64,000 nt of DNA from Sphingobium sp. Z007 (GTDB lineage: Bacteria > Pseudomonadota > Alphaproteobacteria > Sphingomonadales > Sphingomonadaceae). The stretch's first letter is position 1; each line of letters begins with the position of its first letter. This document shows, one piece after another, positions 9,786 through 18,961 of the stretch. The stretch is taken from positions 372,001 to 436,000 of the forward strand of contig NZ_FBXK01000005.1 in NCBI RefSeq assembly GCF_900013425.1, in the 5' to 3' direction. Below the pieces are notes generated by a model, which had not been told where the DNA came from, ran no database searches, and saw only the letters and a list, made by a program, of their open reading frames with translations. Made by a program: the position numbers and the translations under genes.

Positions 9786-10292
9786 ATGATGGATAGTGAC
9801 GAATTTGAACATGGCGGCGGGGAAGCCGCGCCGATCGACATGCTGGCGGCCTATTTCGAAGCGCATGGATGGACGTTCGAGCAGGTGGGCGAGGACGAGA
9901 TCGTTGCGAACACGCAGGGTTCGTGGGCGCAATATGAGCTGCGCGGCATCTGGCGCGACGAGGATCAGGTGCTCCAACTGCTGGCGCTGCCCGATATCCG
10001 CGTGACGGAGGAAAAGCGCGGCACCATCTACGAAACGCTGGGCCTCATCAACGAGCAGCTGTGGCTCGGCCATTTCGAACTTTGGTCGTCAAGCGGCATC
10101 ATCCTGTTTCGCCACGGCGCGCTGTTGGGCGCGGGCGGCACCCTGACGCTCGATCAGGCGCAGTTGCTGGTCGAAACCGCGATCGATGAATGCGAGCGTT
10201 TCTATCCGGTGTTCCAGTTCGTGCTATGGGGCGGCAAGTCGCCGGCGGAGGCGATCTCCGCCAGCCTGATCGAAACCCGAGGCGAGGCCTAA
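9786..10292 (+). CDS. YbjN-domain protein
   Basis: Cytoplasmic protein of the YbjN family, whose fold resembles type III secretion chaperones; the cellular role is poorly defined and in E. coli relates to stress and motility. The domain spans almost all 168 residues: an acidic start (MMDSDEFEHGGGEAAPIDML), alternating strands such as WTFEQVGEDEIVANTQG, and a C-terminal helical part with LLVETAIDECERFYPVFQFVLWG. Two adjacent ATG codons (9786 and 9789) are possible starts. It is 4 bp from proC and probably co-transcribed with ubiK and proC. Confidence 0.8.
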   Translation: MMDSDEFEHGGGEAAPIDMLAAYFEAHGWTFEQVGEDEIVANTQGSWAQYELRGIWRDEDQVLQLLALPDIRVTEEKRGTIYETLGLINEQLWLGHFELWSSSGIILFRHGALLGAGGTLTLDQAQLLVETAIDECERFYPVFQFVLWGGKSPAEAISASLIETRGEA

Positions 10293-10296
10293 GGCG

Positions 10297-11124
10297 GTGA
10301 CGCAGCCCGCTGCCAATCATCCTTTCCCCGATCATCTCTTTTTGGTCGGCTGCGGCAATATGGCGGGGCAGATGCTGTCTCGCTGGCTCGACTGCGGCCT
10401 CGATCCGGCGGGCGTGACGGTGCTGCGCCCCAGCGGCCGGCCAGTGGCCAATGGCGTGGCGGTTATGACCGACTATCCGGCCGCGCTGCCCGCCGGAACG
10501 ACCGTGTTGTTGGGGATGAAACCCTATCAGATCGCCGATGTCGCTAAGGCGTTGGCGCCGCTTTGCGCGGCCGACACGCGCATCGTCTCGATCCTGGCCG
10601 GTACGACGCTGGCCGATCTGCGCGCCCGTTTTCCCGTTGCCCATGACATCGTGCGCGCGATGCCCAATTTGCCGGTCGGGCTGGGCGAGGGCGTCACGGC
10701 GCTGTTCACCGACGCGGCGACCACGGCGCAGGCCAAGGCGGACGTCGCTGCGTTGATCGAACCGCTGGGCCTTGTCGAATGGATCGCCGACGAAGCCCTT
10801 TTCAATCAGGTCACGGCGTTATCGGGCTGCGGCCCCGCTTTCCTCTTCCGCTTCATCGACGCGCTGGCGCGGGCGGGCGAAGCGATCGGCATTCCCGCCG
10901 ATCAGGCCGCGCGCATGGCGCTGGCGACGGTGCGGGGGGCAGCCAATATGGCGGCCCATGCTGATGTCAGTCCTGGCGCGCTGGCCGATCGCGTCGCCAG
11001 CCCCGGCGGCATGACGCGGGAGGGGTTGAATGTCCTTGACGCCGACGACCGGTTGCTGGTGCTCCTCACCGATACACTGGTTGCCGCCCGCGACCGCGGC
11101 GAAGCGATGGCGCGCGGCGCATAA
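10297..11124 (+). CDS. proC: Pyrroline-5-carboxylate reductase
   Basis: Cytoplasmic enzyme for the last step of proline synthesis, reducing pyrroline-5-carboxylate with NAD(P)H. The N-terminal Rossmann fold has the dinucleotide motif LVGCGNMAGQML (about 14-25). The C-terminal dimerisation domain has the family pattern LSGCGPAFLFRFIDALA and a terminal TPGGMTxEGL-like segment, here SPGGMTREGLNVL. The start codon is GTG, four bases after the ybjN stop. The 275-aa length is normal. It is the last gene of the ubiK-ybjN-proC group; 61 bp separate it from the asparaginase-like gene. Confidence 0.92.
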   Translation: MTQPAANHPFPDHLFLVGCGNMAGQMLSRWLDCGLDPAGVTVLRPSGRPVANGVAVMTDYPAALPAGTTVLLGMKPYQIADVAKALAPLCAADTRIVSILAGTTLADLRARFPVAHDIVRAMPNLPVGLGEGVTALFTDAATTAQAKADVAALIEPLGLVEWIADEALFNQVTALSGCGPAFLFRFIDALARAGEAIGIPADQAARMALATVRGAANMAAHADVSPGALADRVASPGGMTREGLNVLDADDRLLVLLTDTLVAARDRGEAMARGA

Positions 11125-11185
11125 CGGCGTTTCGAGGTGGCGGCTTTTGCGCTAAGGCGCGCACTAACCGACCCCGGAGTCCTTT

Positions 11186-11683
11186 ATGCTGTCCCCCGAT
11201 ACCCCCATCCTGCTACTTACGACCGGCGGCACGATCGACAAAATCTATTTCGACGCCCTGTCCGACTATCAGGTCGGCGAAACCGTGATGGCCAAGCTGT
11301 TGGAGGTCGCGCGGGTCAAGCGCCCCTTCCGCATTGAGGAAGTCACGCGCAAGGACAGTCTGGAACTGGACGACACGGATCGGGCGCTGATCTACGCCCG
11401 CGTCGCCGCGGCGGCGGAACATCACATCGTGATAACCCATGGCACTGACACCATGACAGAAACGGCCACGCAACTGGCCGGGATCGAAGGCAAGACCATC
11501 GTGCTGGTCGGCGCGCTCGCCCCCGCGCGCTTCGGGGAGAGCGACGCCAGTTTCAACCTAGGCATGGCCTTCGCCACGGCGCAGGTGGCGGAACCGGGCG
11601 TCTATATCACCATGAGTGGGTCGGTCTTCCGCGCCGACAAGGTGGTCAAGGACCGGGCCAAGGGCGCCTTCGTGCCACTATAA
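11186..11683 (+). CDS. Short asparaginase-domain protein (N-terminal domain only)
   Basis: Carries the N-terminal domain of type I/II L-asparaginases, which hydrolyse asparagine to aspartate and ammonia. Both active-site blocks are visible: TTGGTI (12-17, first catalytic Thr) and THGTDTM (84-90, second Thr with Asp). At 165 aa it is only half the usual 330 and ends soon after GSVFRADKVVKDRAKGAF, so the C-terminal domain that completes the asparaginase dimer is absent. The stop is clean and no continuation is visible in other frames. Short asparaginase-domain proteins like this occur in several proteobacteria as I recall. Enzyme activity is uncertain. Confidence 0.75.
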   Translation: MLSPDTPILLLTTGGTIDKIYFDALSDYQVGETVMAKLLEVARVKRPFRIEEVTRKDSLELDDTDRALIYARVAAAAEHHIVITHGTDTMTETATQLAGIEGKTIVLVGALAPARFGESDASFNLGMAFATAQVAEPGVYITMSGSVFRADKVVKDRAKGAFVPL

Positions 11684-11751
11684 TCAGGCGATGCTATAAA
11701 ATGAGGCACGTCGTCCCTGGGCGATGTCCGGCAATCGCAGGAGAGGAATAG

Positions 11752-12654
11752 ATGAAAGCCATGGTTCAATGGCGCACACTAGGTTCGTTGCTGTCGCTCG
11801 TCGGACTGGCAGGCTGTGCCGCCGCGCCCGGACCGTCCGACTTTTCGACCGCGCCGTCCGCCCGCTATGTCGCCATGGGCAGTTTTTTCGCCGCCGGGCC
11901 GGGCGTCACCGTTTCGGCGGATAGCCCCGCCACGCGCTGCACCCGGTCGCGCGATAATTATGCGCACCAACTCGCGCGGCTACGCCATCTCGATCTGGTC
12001 GACGTCAGTTGTGGCGGTGCCACGACCGCACACCTGCTTGGATCCTGGAAGGAACTGGCGCCGCAACTGGACGCGCTGACACCGGACACGGCATTGGCCA
12101 CAATCACTATCGGCGGTAATGACGTCAGCTATGTCGGCTATCTGTTCGCGGAAGAGTGCAAGGGAACAGAGGGCCGAACCGATCTTACAAAAGCGGCCGC
12201 CATGTGCAAAGCGATGGCGGCGCAGCAATCATCCGGTTCGGTTCCGACTGCCCCCACGGATGCGGCTTGGGCGAAACTGGCTGACGATATGGACCGGATC
12301 GCGGTAGAGGTTCGCCGGCGTGCGCCACGGGCGCGGCTCATTTTCGTCGACTATGTGACCTTGGTGCGGTCGCGCGCGCTATGTCCGTAGGTGCCCCTGT
12401 CGGCGCAAGCGGTCGCCACCGCGCGGATGACGGCAGACCGTCTGGCGCAGCTAACTACGGAAGTGGCGAAGCGCAATGGCGCGGATGTGCTGCGCGCGTC
12501 GACATTGTCGCGCGCGCATGATGCCTGCGCCAACCAACCCTGGTCGAACGGCTTCGTCGCGCGTCCGGGCGTTGATCCTTTCACGCCCTATCATCCCAAT
12601 CTGACGGGCATGACGGCGATTGCAGGGGCACTGGATCGTCAATTGGAACGCTGA
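11752..12654 (+). pseudogene. SGNH/GDSL-family hydrolase, interrupted by amber codon and lacking its nucleophile
   Basis: Lipoprotein-type SGNH hydrolase (esterase/lipase fold) that appears inactivated. The first 212 codons encode a lipobox (LVGLAGC, C22), block I, and block III as IGGND. An in-frame TAG at 12388-12390 then stops translation. The same frame resumes at once with VPLSAQA and contains the block V histidine in PYHPN, ending at 12654; so this is one gene of about 300 codons cut by a nonsense change. In addition, block I reads MGSFFAAGPG where the family pattern is MGSSFAAGPG: residue 45, the nucleophilic Ser, is Phe (TTT). Two independent lesions argue for real decay rather than sequencing error. 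Confidence 0.8.
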
Positions 12655-12696
12655 CTTGCCGACCGTTTGCGCCCGTTAATGGCGCCATGACAGGCC

Positions 12697-12740
12697 AAAA
12701 AAAGGGGGCGTTCCAATCGATCGGAACGCCCCCTTTTATT
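12697..12740. terminator. Bidirectional rho-independent terminator
   Basis: Perfect 11-bp stem GGGGGCGTTCC / GGAACGCCCCC (12704-12714 and 12723-12733), an 8-base loop, and an A-run before and T-run after it, so it works on both strands. It sits between the convergent SGNH pseudogene (+) and carD (-). Confidence 0.93.
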
Positions 12741-12762
12741 TACCGTTCAACCGTGGGCCTGA

Positions 12763-13290
12763 TCAGCCTTCGACCTTGGCATATTTGGGCGCTGCTTCGT
12801 TCAGGATGCGCAGGATTTTCTTGAGTGCGGTCGGCTCGTCCGTCTCTTCCATCGCGGCCAGTTCGCGGGCCAGGCGGCTGGACGCCGCTTCGAAGATCTG
12901 GCGTTCGGAATAGCTCTGTTCGGGCTGGTCGTCGGCGCGGAACAAGTCGCGGGTCACTTCGGCGATCGATACCAGGTCGCCCGAATTGATCTTCGCTTCA
13001 TATTCCTGGGCGCGGCGCGACCACATGGTCCGCTTGACCTTGGGCTTGCCCTTCAATGTTTCCATCGATTCCTCCAGCGTCTTGTTGGAGGACAGCTTGC
13101 GCATCCCCACGCCTTCGGCTTTATTGGTGGGCACGCGCAGCGTCATGCGCTCTTTTTCGAAACGGAGCACATACAGCTCCAACTCCATGCCCGCGATCTG
13201 CTCCTTTTGCAGTTCGATCACACGGCCAACGCCATGCTTGGGGTAAACGACATAATCACCAACGTCAAAGGACAGCGCTTTGGCAGCCAT
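12763..13290 (-). CDS. carD: CarD-family transcriptional regulator
   Basis: RNA polymerase-binding regulator of the CarD_CdnL_TRCF family, which contacts the beta subunit and stabilises open promoter complexes, often at rRNA promoters. The N-terminal Tudor-like domain reads VGDYVVYPKHGVGRVIEL, and a helical C-terminal DNA-contacting domain covers the rest. The 175-aa protein starts at 13290 (MAAKALSFDVG) behind GGAAAGG; an in-frame start 26 codons upstream is less likely because it lacks such a site. Its 3' end runs into a strong terminator. The gene belongs to a carD-fdxA-S4-helicase group common in alphaproteobacteria. Confidence 0.92.
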   Translation of the reverse strand: MAAKALSFDVGDYVVYPKHGVGRVIELQKEQIAGMELELYVLRFEKERMTLRVPTNKAEGVGMRKLSSNKTLEESMETLKGKPKVKRTMWSRRAQEYEAKINSGDLVSIAEVTRDLFRADDQPEQSYSERQIFEAASSRLARELAAMEETDEPTALKKILRILNEAAPKYAKVEG

Positions 13291-13535
13291 TTGATACCTT
13301 TCCAATTCGACCGGGGGACGGGCCGTCGCGGGGGCAGATGTGCAAGAGACATAAGCCGGAAAGTCCACGGCGCCACCGTCAAGACATGAAGCGTATTCTC
13401 CAAGGACGGACAGGGGGATGTCCGACCGTTGGAGTGCTATTTAGCAGATTCGTAACAAAATTACCACCCCCGGACATAGTGGCCGGGAGTGTGGGGCGAA
13501 ACGGGGCGTTGGGTGGACGGCGAGGGCCGCCCGGA

Positions 13536-13874
13536 TCAGTTGCCGGAGCCAGGCTCGGGCGAGAAAAATTTCTCCAGCTTGCCTTCCACGCCGTTCATCT
13601 CTTCGGCGTCGGCGGGCGCTTCGCCCTTAACCGTGATATTGGGCCATTCGGCGGAGAATTTCGTATTCAGCTCCAGCCATTTTTCCAGGCCGTTCTCGGT
13701 ATCGGGCAGGATCGCCTCGGCCGGACATTCCGGCTCGCACACGCCGCAATCGATGCACTCGCTGGGGTTGATGACCAGCATATTCTCGCCCTCGTAGAAA
13801 CAATCGACAGGGCAGACCTCGACGCAATCCATGAATTTGCAGCGGATGCAGTTGTCGGTCACGACATAGGTCAT
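13536..13874 (-). CDS. fdxA: Ferredoxin FdxA (3Fe-4S/4Fe-4S, seven-iron type)
   Basis: Small cytoplasmic electron carrier of the seven-iron ferredoxin family. Cysteines are at 9, 12, 17, 21, 25, 40, 43, 46 and 50. By comparison with Azotobacter ferredoxin I, C9, C17 and C50 would hold the 3Fe-4S cluster and C21, C40, C43 and C46 the 4Fe-4S cluster. The acidic tail after residue 60 is typical. I start at 13874 (MTYVVTDN), the conserved beginning; the longer open frame to 14036 has no family resemblance. Length is 112 aa. Its redox partner is unknown. Confidence 0.93.
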   Translation of the reverse strand: MTYVVTDNCIRCKFMDCVEVCPVDCFYEGENMLVINPSECIDCGVCEPECPAEAILPDTENGLEKWLELNTKFSAEWPNITVKGEAPADAEEMNGVEGKLEKFFSPEPGSGN

Positions 13875-14065
13875 TGTCAGGGCACTCTTGGCTTGGAAAA
13901 ACGCCGTCCTGCTATGCTCAGCCACGCCGAAGGTCAATGAGGATATTGTTGTCCGGTGTTTAGGGCCGGTTTGGCCGGGCGAATGACCGAAGTTCACACC
14001 GTCGCAGGGGGACATCGTCCGCGGGTTTCGGGCCACCGCGTGACGCTATCCCTGATGGTGTGCGC

Positions 14066-14365
14066 TCACTCCCCTACGGTCAGCTCGTCATAGCAGCTCT
14101 GCGCTTCGGGCGCCGGTCCGCGGCGGGTGGGAAGCTGGATCACCCGCACCACGCGCACGCCTTCTTCGCCATGGGGGAAGGTGATGAGGTCGCCGGCGCG
14201 CACCGGCGCGTGGGCGCGTTCGATGCGGCGGCCGTTCAGACGGATATGGCCGGTTTCCGCCAGCTTTTGTGCGTTCGACCGGCTGGAACATAGCCGGACG
14301 AACCACAGATATTTATCGATGCGCAGGCTCGGCCCATGACCGATGCCGGTCATCGGATCAGCCAT
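14066..14365 (-). CDS. S4-domain RNA-binding protein (Hsp15-like)
   Basis: Small cytoplasmic protein with a single S4 RNA-binding domain, LRIDKYLWFVRLCSSRSNAQKLAETGHIRLNGRRI (about residues 14-48), similar to the ribosome-associated heat-shock protein Hsp15, which recycles stalled 50S subunits. A short basic and Pro-rich tail follows, 99 aa in all. Its ATG overlaps the 3' end of the helicase gene by 8 bp, so the two are almost certainly co-transcribed and may both act on RNA. A shorter start four codons in (MTGIGHG) is possible. Confidence 0.85.
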   Translation of the reverse strand: MADPMTGIGHGPSLRIDKYLWFVRLCSSRSNAQKLAETGHIRLNGRRIERAHAPVRAGDLITFPHGEEGVRVVRVIQLPTRRGPAPEAQSCYDELTVGE

Positions 14366-17153
14366 TGCGGCCGAGCAGGTCGGCTAGCCCCGCAAAGGCG
14401 TTGTTGGCCGGGGCCGGGCTGCTGCGATGCGCAGGCGCGCCGGCGCGGTCGCGTTGCTGGCGCTCTCCGCTGGACTTGGCGCCAGCGGGTTTTCCGCCAC
14501 CGCGCTTGCCCTCATTGGGCTGGCCATCGCCCTGCTTGTCGACGCGGCGGGGGCCGCGCGCTTGTTGCGCGCGTTCGGGCCGCGGCTTCTGTCGGCCCTT
14601 GAACACCCAGTTCGCCGCGCTGACGGCGGGCGCGTCGGCGCTCTCGGCTGGCTCTTCGCCTTCGGTCGCTTCGACGGCTTCGATGACCTCTACAGGTGCC
14701 GGGGCGGGGGACTCCACAGGGCGGAAGCCCGCCAGACGCATCAGTTGCAGGAAGGACGGTTCGGACAGGCCCAGCGACACGATCTGCGGGCTGACATGGG
14801 TGAAGGCTTCGTTCTTCGCGATGGCTTCATGCGCGGTGCGGGCCATGCGTTCGGCCATGTCGATGCGCAGCATCTGCTCGCCAAAGCCGCGGAAGCCGGC
14901 GATGCGCGCGCCCATCTGTTCGAATTTCTCGCCCGCCGGAATCAGGGTGAGGCCGGGGCCGGGCAGCGGCAGGCAGGGCTTGCCGATGCGCGCGGCCAGC
15001 AGGGCGGAGCGCCAGCGCGCCGCGCCAGGCTTCAACAGGCCGGGATGATAGATGTCGAGCACGCCGATATCTATGCCCGCCTTGCGCAGCAGATGGCGCT
15101 GATCCTTGTCGAGATGGCCGAGCGCCGAATCGAGGTCGATGCGCGCGATCACACCGCCCGCATCGCCCAGTTGCGCGAATACGGCGCGGACAACGGCGGG
15201 CGTTTCGGGATCGGCGGCGCTTTCGCTCATCTTGACCAGGGGGAGGAGATGCTTCTGCTTCTGCGCTTCGACCCAGGCGGCCAGGCGCGTGGCGACCTGC
15301 TTCTGCACATCCTGATCCAGGTCGAGAATGGCTCGATCCAGCCGAATTTCGGGCGCAAGCAGGGTCGGTCCCGCCAGCAGCGACGCCACCGGCGTTTCGC
15401 CCCAGGCGATGCGTGGGGCCTGTCCCGCTTCGTCCATGAGCGCGAAATCCGTATCCACAGCGCTCACCAGTTCGTCTGCCTTCACTCGCAATACCTTTCC
15501 AAGCCGCCGTTCCGCGGCCGCCAGCAACATCTTTCGATCCTGATGTCGCGTAGCGGGATCGACCGAGAATCGGAAGCCGTCAAGTTTTCCGATCGTCTCG
15601 CCATCGACACAGACGCTCCCGTCCGGCTCCACGATGACCGGCAGGTTGCTGGCATTCTGCCCGATGTCGCGCAGCAGGACGGAGGTGCGCCGGTCCACGA
15701 AACGCTGCGTCAACGCAGCGTGGAGGGCGTCGGACAGCTTTTCTTCCAGTGCGCGTGTGCGCTCCGCCATCTCTGCCGGATATTCCAGCCAGTCGGGGCG
15801 ATGGGCGATATAGGACCAGGTCCGCGCCGCCGCGATCCGGCCCGAAATCGTGTCGATGTCACCTTGCACCGAATCGAGTCGCGCGAGATTCTGGGCGAAC
15901 CAGTCGCGGGGAATGTAGCCATTGCCTTCCGATAAAAAGCGCCAGATGCGGCTGACGGCGCGGGCATGATGGTCCGCGCCCAGCTTCTGGAAATCGGGCA
16001 GGCTGCATGCAGCCCAGAGCCGCTCGACCTGGCGCTTGGTCCGCACCCGCTCGATCACCAGCGGGTCTTCGGCCAGCCGCTTGAGCACGGCCAGGTCCAC
16101 CGCCTGAGGCGCGGCGCGCAATTGGGGGCGGTCGGGGCGCTCCTCCAGGTCGGCGATCAGCAGGTCGAGCCGGTCGGTGCGCGGCGTGCCGTCGCGCCAG
16201 AAGAGTTGTTCGATCGGCGGGAAACGATGCGCCTCGATCGCTTCGATCTCTTCGGGGGTAAAGGCGGCGTCGCCATCTTCGCCGCCCAGGCTGCCGAAGG
16301 TGCCGTCCTTATGATGGCGGCCCGCGCGCCCGGCGATCTGCGCCATTTCGCTGACGGTCAGGCGGCGGGTGCGGCGGCCGTCGAACTTGCGCAGCGAGGC
16401 AAAGGCGACATGGGCGACGTCGAGGTTAAGCCCCATGCCGATCGCGTCGGTCGCGACCAGATAGTCGACATCGCCGTTCAGGAACATCTGCACCTGCGCG
16501 TTGCGGGTGCGCGGGGAGAGGGCGCCCATCACCACCGCCGCGCCGCCGCGAAAGCGCCGCAGCATTTCGGCGACGGCATAGACTTCCTCAGCGGAGAAGG
16601 CGACGATGGCGGAGCGTTTGGGCAGGCGCGAGAGCTTCTTCGCCCCGGCATAGGAGAGGGTGGAGAAGCGCGGGCGGCCGATGATGTCGATATCGGGGAC
16701 GAGCGATTTGACGACCCGGCTGATGCTGGCGGACCCCAGGATCATCGTTTCCTCCCGGCCGCGGGCGCGCAGCAGCCGATCGGTGAAGATATGGCCGCGT
16801 TCCGGGTCCGCACCCAGTTGCGCTTCGTCCAGCGCGACGAAGGCGAAATCCTTCAGGCCGTTTGTGGTAACGTCCGTGTTCCCTGGGCCTTGGCTGATCG
16901 GCATCGATTCGGCGGTGCAAAGAAAGTAGCGTGCGCCCGCCGGCACGATTTTTTCCTCGCCGGTAATGAGCGCCACCTGCGCCGGTCCCTTAATCGCGAC
17001 CACCCGATCATAGACTTCGCGCGCCAGCAACCGTAGCGGAAAGCCCATCATGCCGCTCGAATGGCCGCACATGCGTTCGACGGCGAGGTGAGTCTTGCCG
17101 GTATTGGTTGGACCCAGGACGGCGGTGAGGGAAGAACGGGCGAACTGGGCCAT
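14358..17153 (-). CDS. SUV3-like DExH RNA helicase
   Basis: Large NTP-dependent helicase related to mitochondrial SUV3, the RNA helicase of the mitochondrial degradosome. Walker A is GPTNTGKT (14-21) and Walker B is DEAQ (109-112). The late motif QIAGRAGRH, with its arginine fingers, lies in the second RecA domain, followed by a helical SUV3-type region. The last 130 or so residues are low-complexity and rich in Lys, Arg, Gly and Pro, likely a disordered RNA-binding tail. The protein is 931 aa. It heads a minus-strand operon with the S4 protein. The RNA substrate in bacteria of this group is not established. Confidence 0.85.
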   Translation of the reverse strand: MAQFARSSLTAVLGPTNTGKTHLAVERMCGHSSGMMGFPLRLLAREVYDRVVAIKGPAQVALITGEEKIVPAGARYFLCTAESMPISQGPGNTDVTTNGLKDFAFVALDEAQLGADPERGHIFTDRLLRARGREETMILGSASISRVVKSLVPDIDIIGRPRFSTLSYAGAKKLSRLPKRSAIVAFSAEEVYAVAEMLRRFRGGAAVVMGALSPRTRNAQVQMFLNGDVDYLVATDAIGMGLNLDVAHVAFASLRKFDGRRTRRLTVSEMAQIAGRAGRHHKDGTFGSLGGEDGDAAFTPEEIEAIEAHRFPPIEQLFWRDGTPRTDRLDLLIADLEERPDRPQLRAAPQAVDLAVLKRLAEDPLVIERVRTKRQVERLWAACSLPDFQKLGADHHARAVSRIWRFLSEGNGYIPRDWFAQNLARLDSVQGDIDTISGRIAAARTWSYIAHRPDWLEYPAEMAERTRALEEKLSDALHAALTQRFVDRRTSVLLRDIGQNASNLPVIVEPDGSVCVDGETIGKLDGFRFSVDPATRHQDRKMLLAAAERRLGKVLRVKADELVSAVDTDFALMDEAGQAPRIAWGETPVASLLAGPTLLAPEIRLDRAILDLDQDVQKQVATRLAAWVEAQKQKHLLPLVKMSESAADPETPAVVRAVFAQLGDAGGVIARIDLDSALGHLDKDQRHLLRKAGIDIGVLDIYHPGLLKPGAARWRSALLAARIGKPCLPLPGPGLTLIPAGEKFEQMGARIAGFRGFGEQMLRIDMAERMARTAHEAIAKNEAFTHVSPQIVSLGLSEPSFLQLMRLAGFRPVESPAPAPVEVIEAVEATEGEEPAESADAPAVSAANWVFKGRQKPRPERAQQARGPRRVDKQGDGQPNEGKRGGGKPAGAKSSGERQQRDRAGAPAHRSSPAPANNAFAGLADLLGRNG

Positions 17154-17349
17154 GGCCGCCTATGTCGGGCAGGCGGGGGCGATGGGCAAGGGGATTTGCA
17201 AGTTCCGCTGGTTATCGCGCGCCCATCGGGTCGCTGGCACGGTTCGCCGCACCTTCGGCCTTCATGCGAAGGTCTTTATTTGACTTTAACCCTGTGCGTT
17301 CACAACAGTCCCGCCCACGCATGGCGCGGGGGACGTTGCCAATGCAGCA

Positions 17350-18921
17350 ATGCTGACGCAGCAACGACAAAAAGCCTTTGGGGTCGCGGGTTTGTTTCAG
17401 GAAAGCCAGTTCGGGTCGCAGCAGGGCGGCGCATCCATGTCGCTATGGATGGCCGATGCGCTGGGCCATGCGCCCGTGGCGGCACCCAAGCACTGGCGCG
17501 CCCGCGTGCGCGACTGGGCCGACGAGGTCGATCTGGTCCCGGACCTTGCCGAACGGGTCGGCAGCCGCACGTGGTTCCGCGGCTTATTCACCTGTTTCGG
17601 CCTGTGCGCCACCGCCCTCTATCTTTCCCCCGGTTTCCAGCCGATTCCCGGCCTGCCCGGCGCGCGGCTAAGCGACGGGCATTATGACGAAGTGCGCAGC
17701 CAGATGATCACGCCGCTGGCGCTGGGCGCGGACAGCGGCCGGCATATGGGCGCGACCGACGCGGTGCAGCCGCTGCGCGAGACGCCGGAGCGCCCGCAGA
17801 TTGAACTGAGCGCCCAGATCGGCAGCAGCGACACGCTCCCCCGCGCCCTGTCGCGGGCCGGGGTCAGCAGCGGCGACGTGGCGACCATCACGTCCATGGT
17901 CGGCGGCGACATCAGTGGGGGCGTGAAGCCCGGCACCCGGCTCGACATCATCCTGGGCCGTCGCGCCAGCCGCGATCGGCCCCGTCCGCTCGACAAGCTG
18001 GCCTTCCGCGCGCGGCTTGATCTGGCGCTGGAACTGGCGCGCGCGGGCGGCGTGCTGTCGGTCAAGCGCATCCCCATCCGCGTCGACAACACCCCGCTGC
18101 GCATCCAGGGCGTGGTCGGCGACAGCATCTACCGCTCGGCCCGCGCGTCCGGTGCGCCGCCCAAGGCGGTGCAGGCCTTCCTGCGCGTGATCGCGGGGCA
18201 AGTCGACCTGGGTGGTATCGGCGCTGGCGACCGTTACGACATCGTCACTGAATACCGCCGCGCCGAAACCGGCGATGTGGAGGTGGGCGACCTGCTCTAT
18301 GCCGGGCTGAAGCGCGCGCGCGGCAAGTCGGTCGATATGCTCAAATGGACCAGGGACGGCCGCACCGAATGGTTCGAGGCGTCGGGCGTGGGCGAGCGGC
18401 GCGGCGTGCTGTCCGCCCCGGTCGCGGGACGCATGTCATCGGGCTATGGCGCGCGGCGTCACCCGATATTGGGCTATACGCGGATGCACGCGGGCATTGA
18501 TTTCGCGGCCCGTTATGGATCGCCCATCTATGCCGTGACCGATGGCATCGTCGCCTATGCCGGGCGGCATGGCGGCCATGGCAATTATGTCCGCATTCAG
18601 CATGGCGGCGGCCTCGCCACCGGATACGCCCATATGAGCCGGATCGCCGCGGCGCCGGGCCAGCGGGTGCGGCGCGGCCAGGTGATCGGCTATGTCGGGT
18701 CCACCGGCCTATCGACCGGGCCGCATCTCCATTACGAACTCTATCGCAACGGCGCGACCGTCAATCCGCTGTCGGTGAAGTTCACCACCACCGCGCAGCT
18801 GGCGGGGGCGGAACTGGCGGCGTTCCGGGCGCGGCTGGCGCAATATCAGGGACTGCGCGTGGGCATGCATGAGGCGTTCGCGCAGAAGGCGGCGGCGACT
18901 CCGGCGGCAAGCGGAAAATAA
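17350..18921 (+). CDS. M23-family peptidoglycan metallopeptidase
   Basis: Likely cell-wall endopeptidase or divisome-type LytM protein. Residues about 75-100 form one membrane segment (LFTCFGLCATALYLSPGF), placing the rest in the periplasm. A LysM-like/opacity-type region (about 150-330) precedes the C-terminal LytM domain with Zn ligands H380 and D384 (MHAGIDFA) and the HLH motif H459/H461 (TGPHLHYE). The metal site is complete, so it should be catalytic. The start is uncertain: 17350 gives 523 aa, while 17437 (MSLWMADALG) gives 494. The upstream 196 bp are shared with the divergent helicase gene. Confidence 0.88.
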   Translation: MLTQQRQKAFGVAGLFQESQFGSQQGGASMSLWMADALGHAPVAAPKHWRARVRDWADEVDLVPDLAERVGSRTWFRGLFTCFGLCATALYLSPGFQPIPGLPGARLSDGHYDEVRSQMITPLALGADSGRHMGATDAVQPLRETPERPQIELSAQIGSSDTLPRALSRAGVSSGDVATITSMVGGDISGGVKPGTRLDIILGRRASRDRPRPLDKLAFRARLDLALELARAGGVLSVKRIPIRVDNTPLRIQGVVGDSIYRSARASGAPPKAVQAFLRVIAGQVDLGGIGAGDRYDIVTEYRRAETGDVEVGDLLYAGLKRARGKSVDMLKWTRDGRTEWFEASGVGERRGVLSAPVAGRMSSGYGARRHPILGYTRMHAGIDFAARYGSPIYAVTDGIVAYAGRHGGHGNYVRIQHGGGLATGYAHMSRIAAAPGQRVRRGQVIGYVGSTGLSTGPHLHYELYRNGATVNPLSVKFTTTAQLAGAELAAFRARLAQYQGLRVGMHEAFAQKAAATPAASGK

Positions 18922-18961
18922 GCGGCTTTTCGCGCATCGTCCGCTCGGCTAACGCGCGGCG

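Noticed and set aside
12391..12654. Separate small gene after the SGNH stop
   Set aside because: It continues the same frame right after the TAG and carries the block V His of the SGNH fold, so it is the 3' part of the broken gene.
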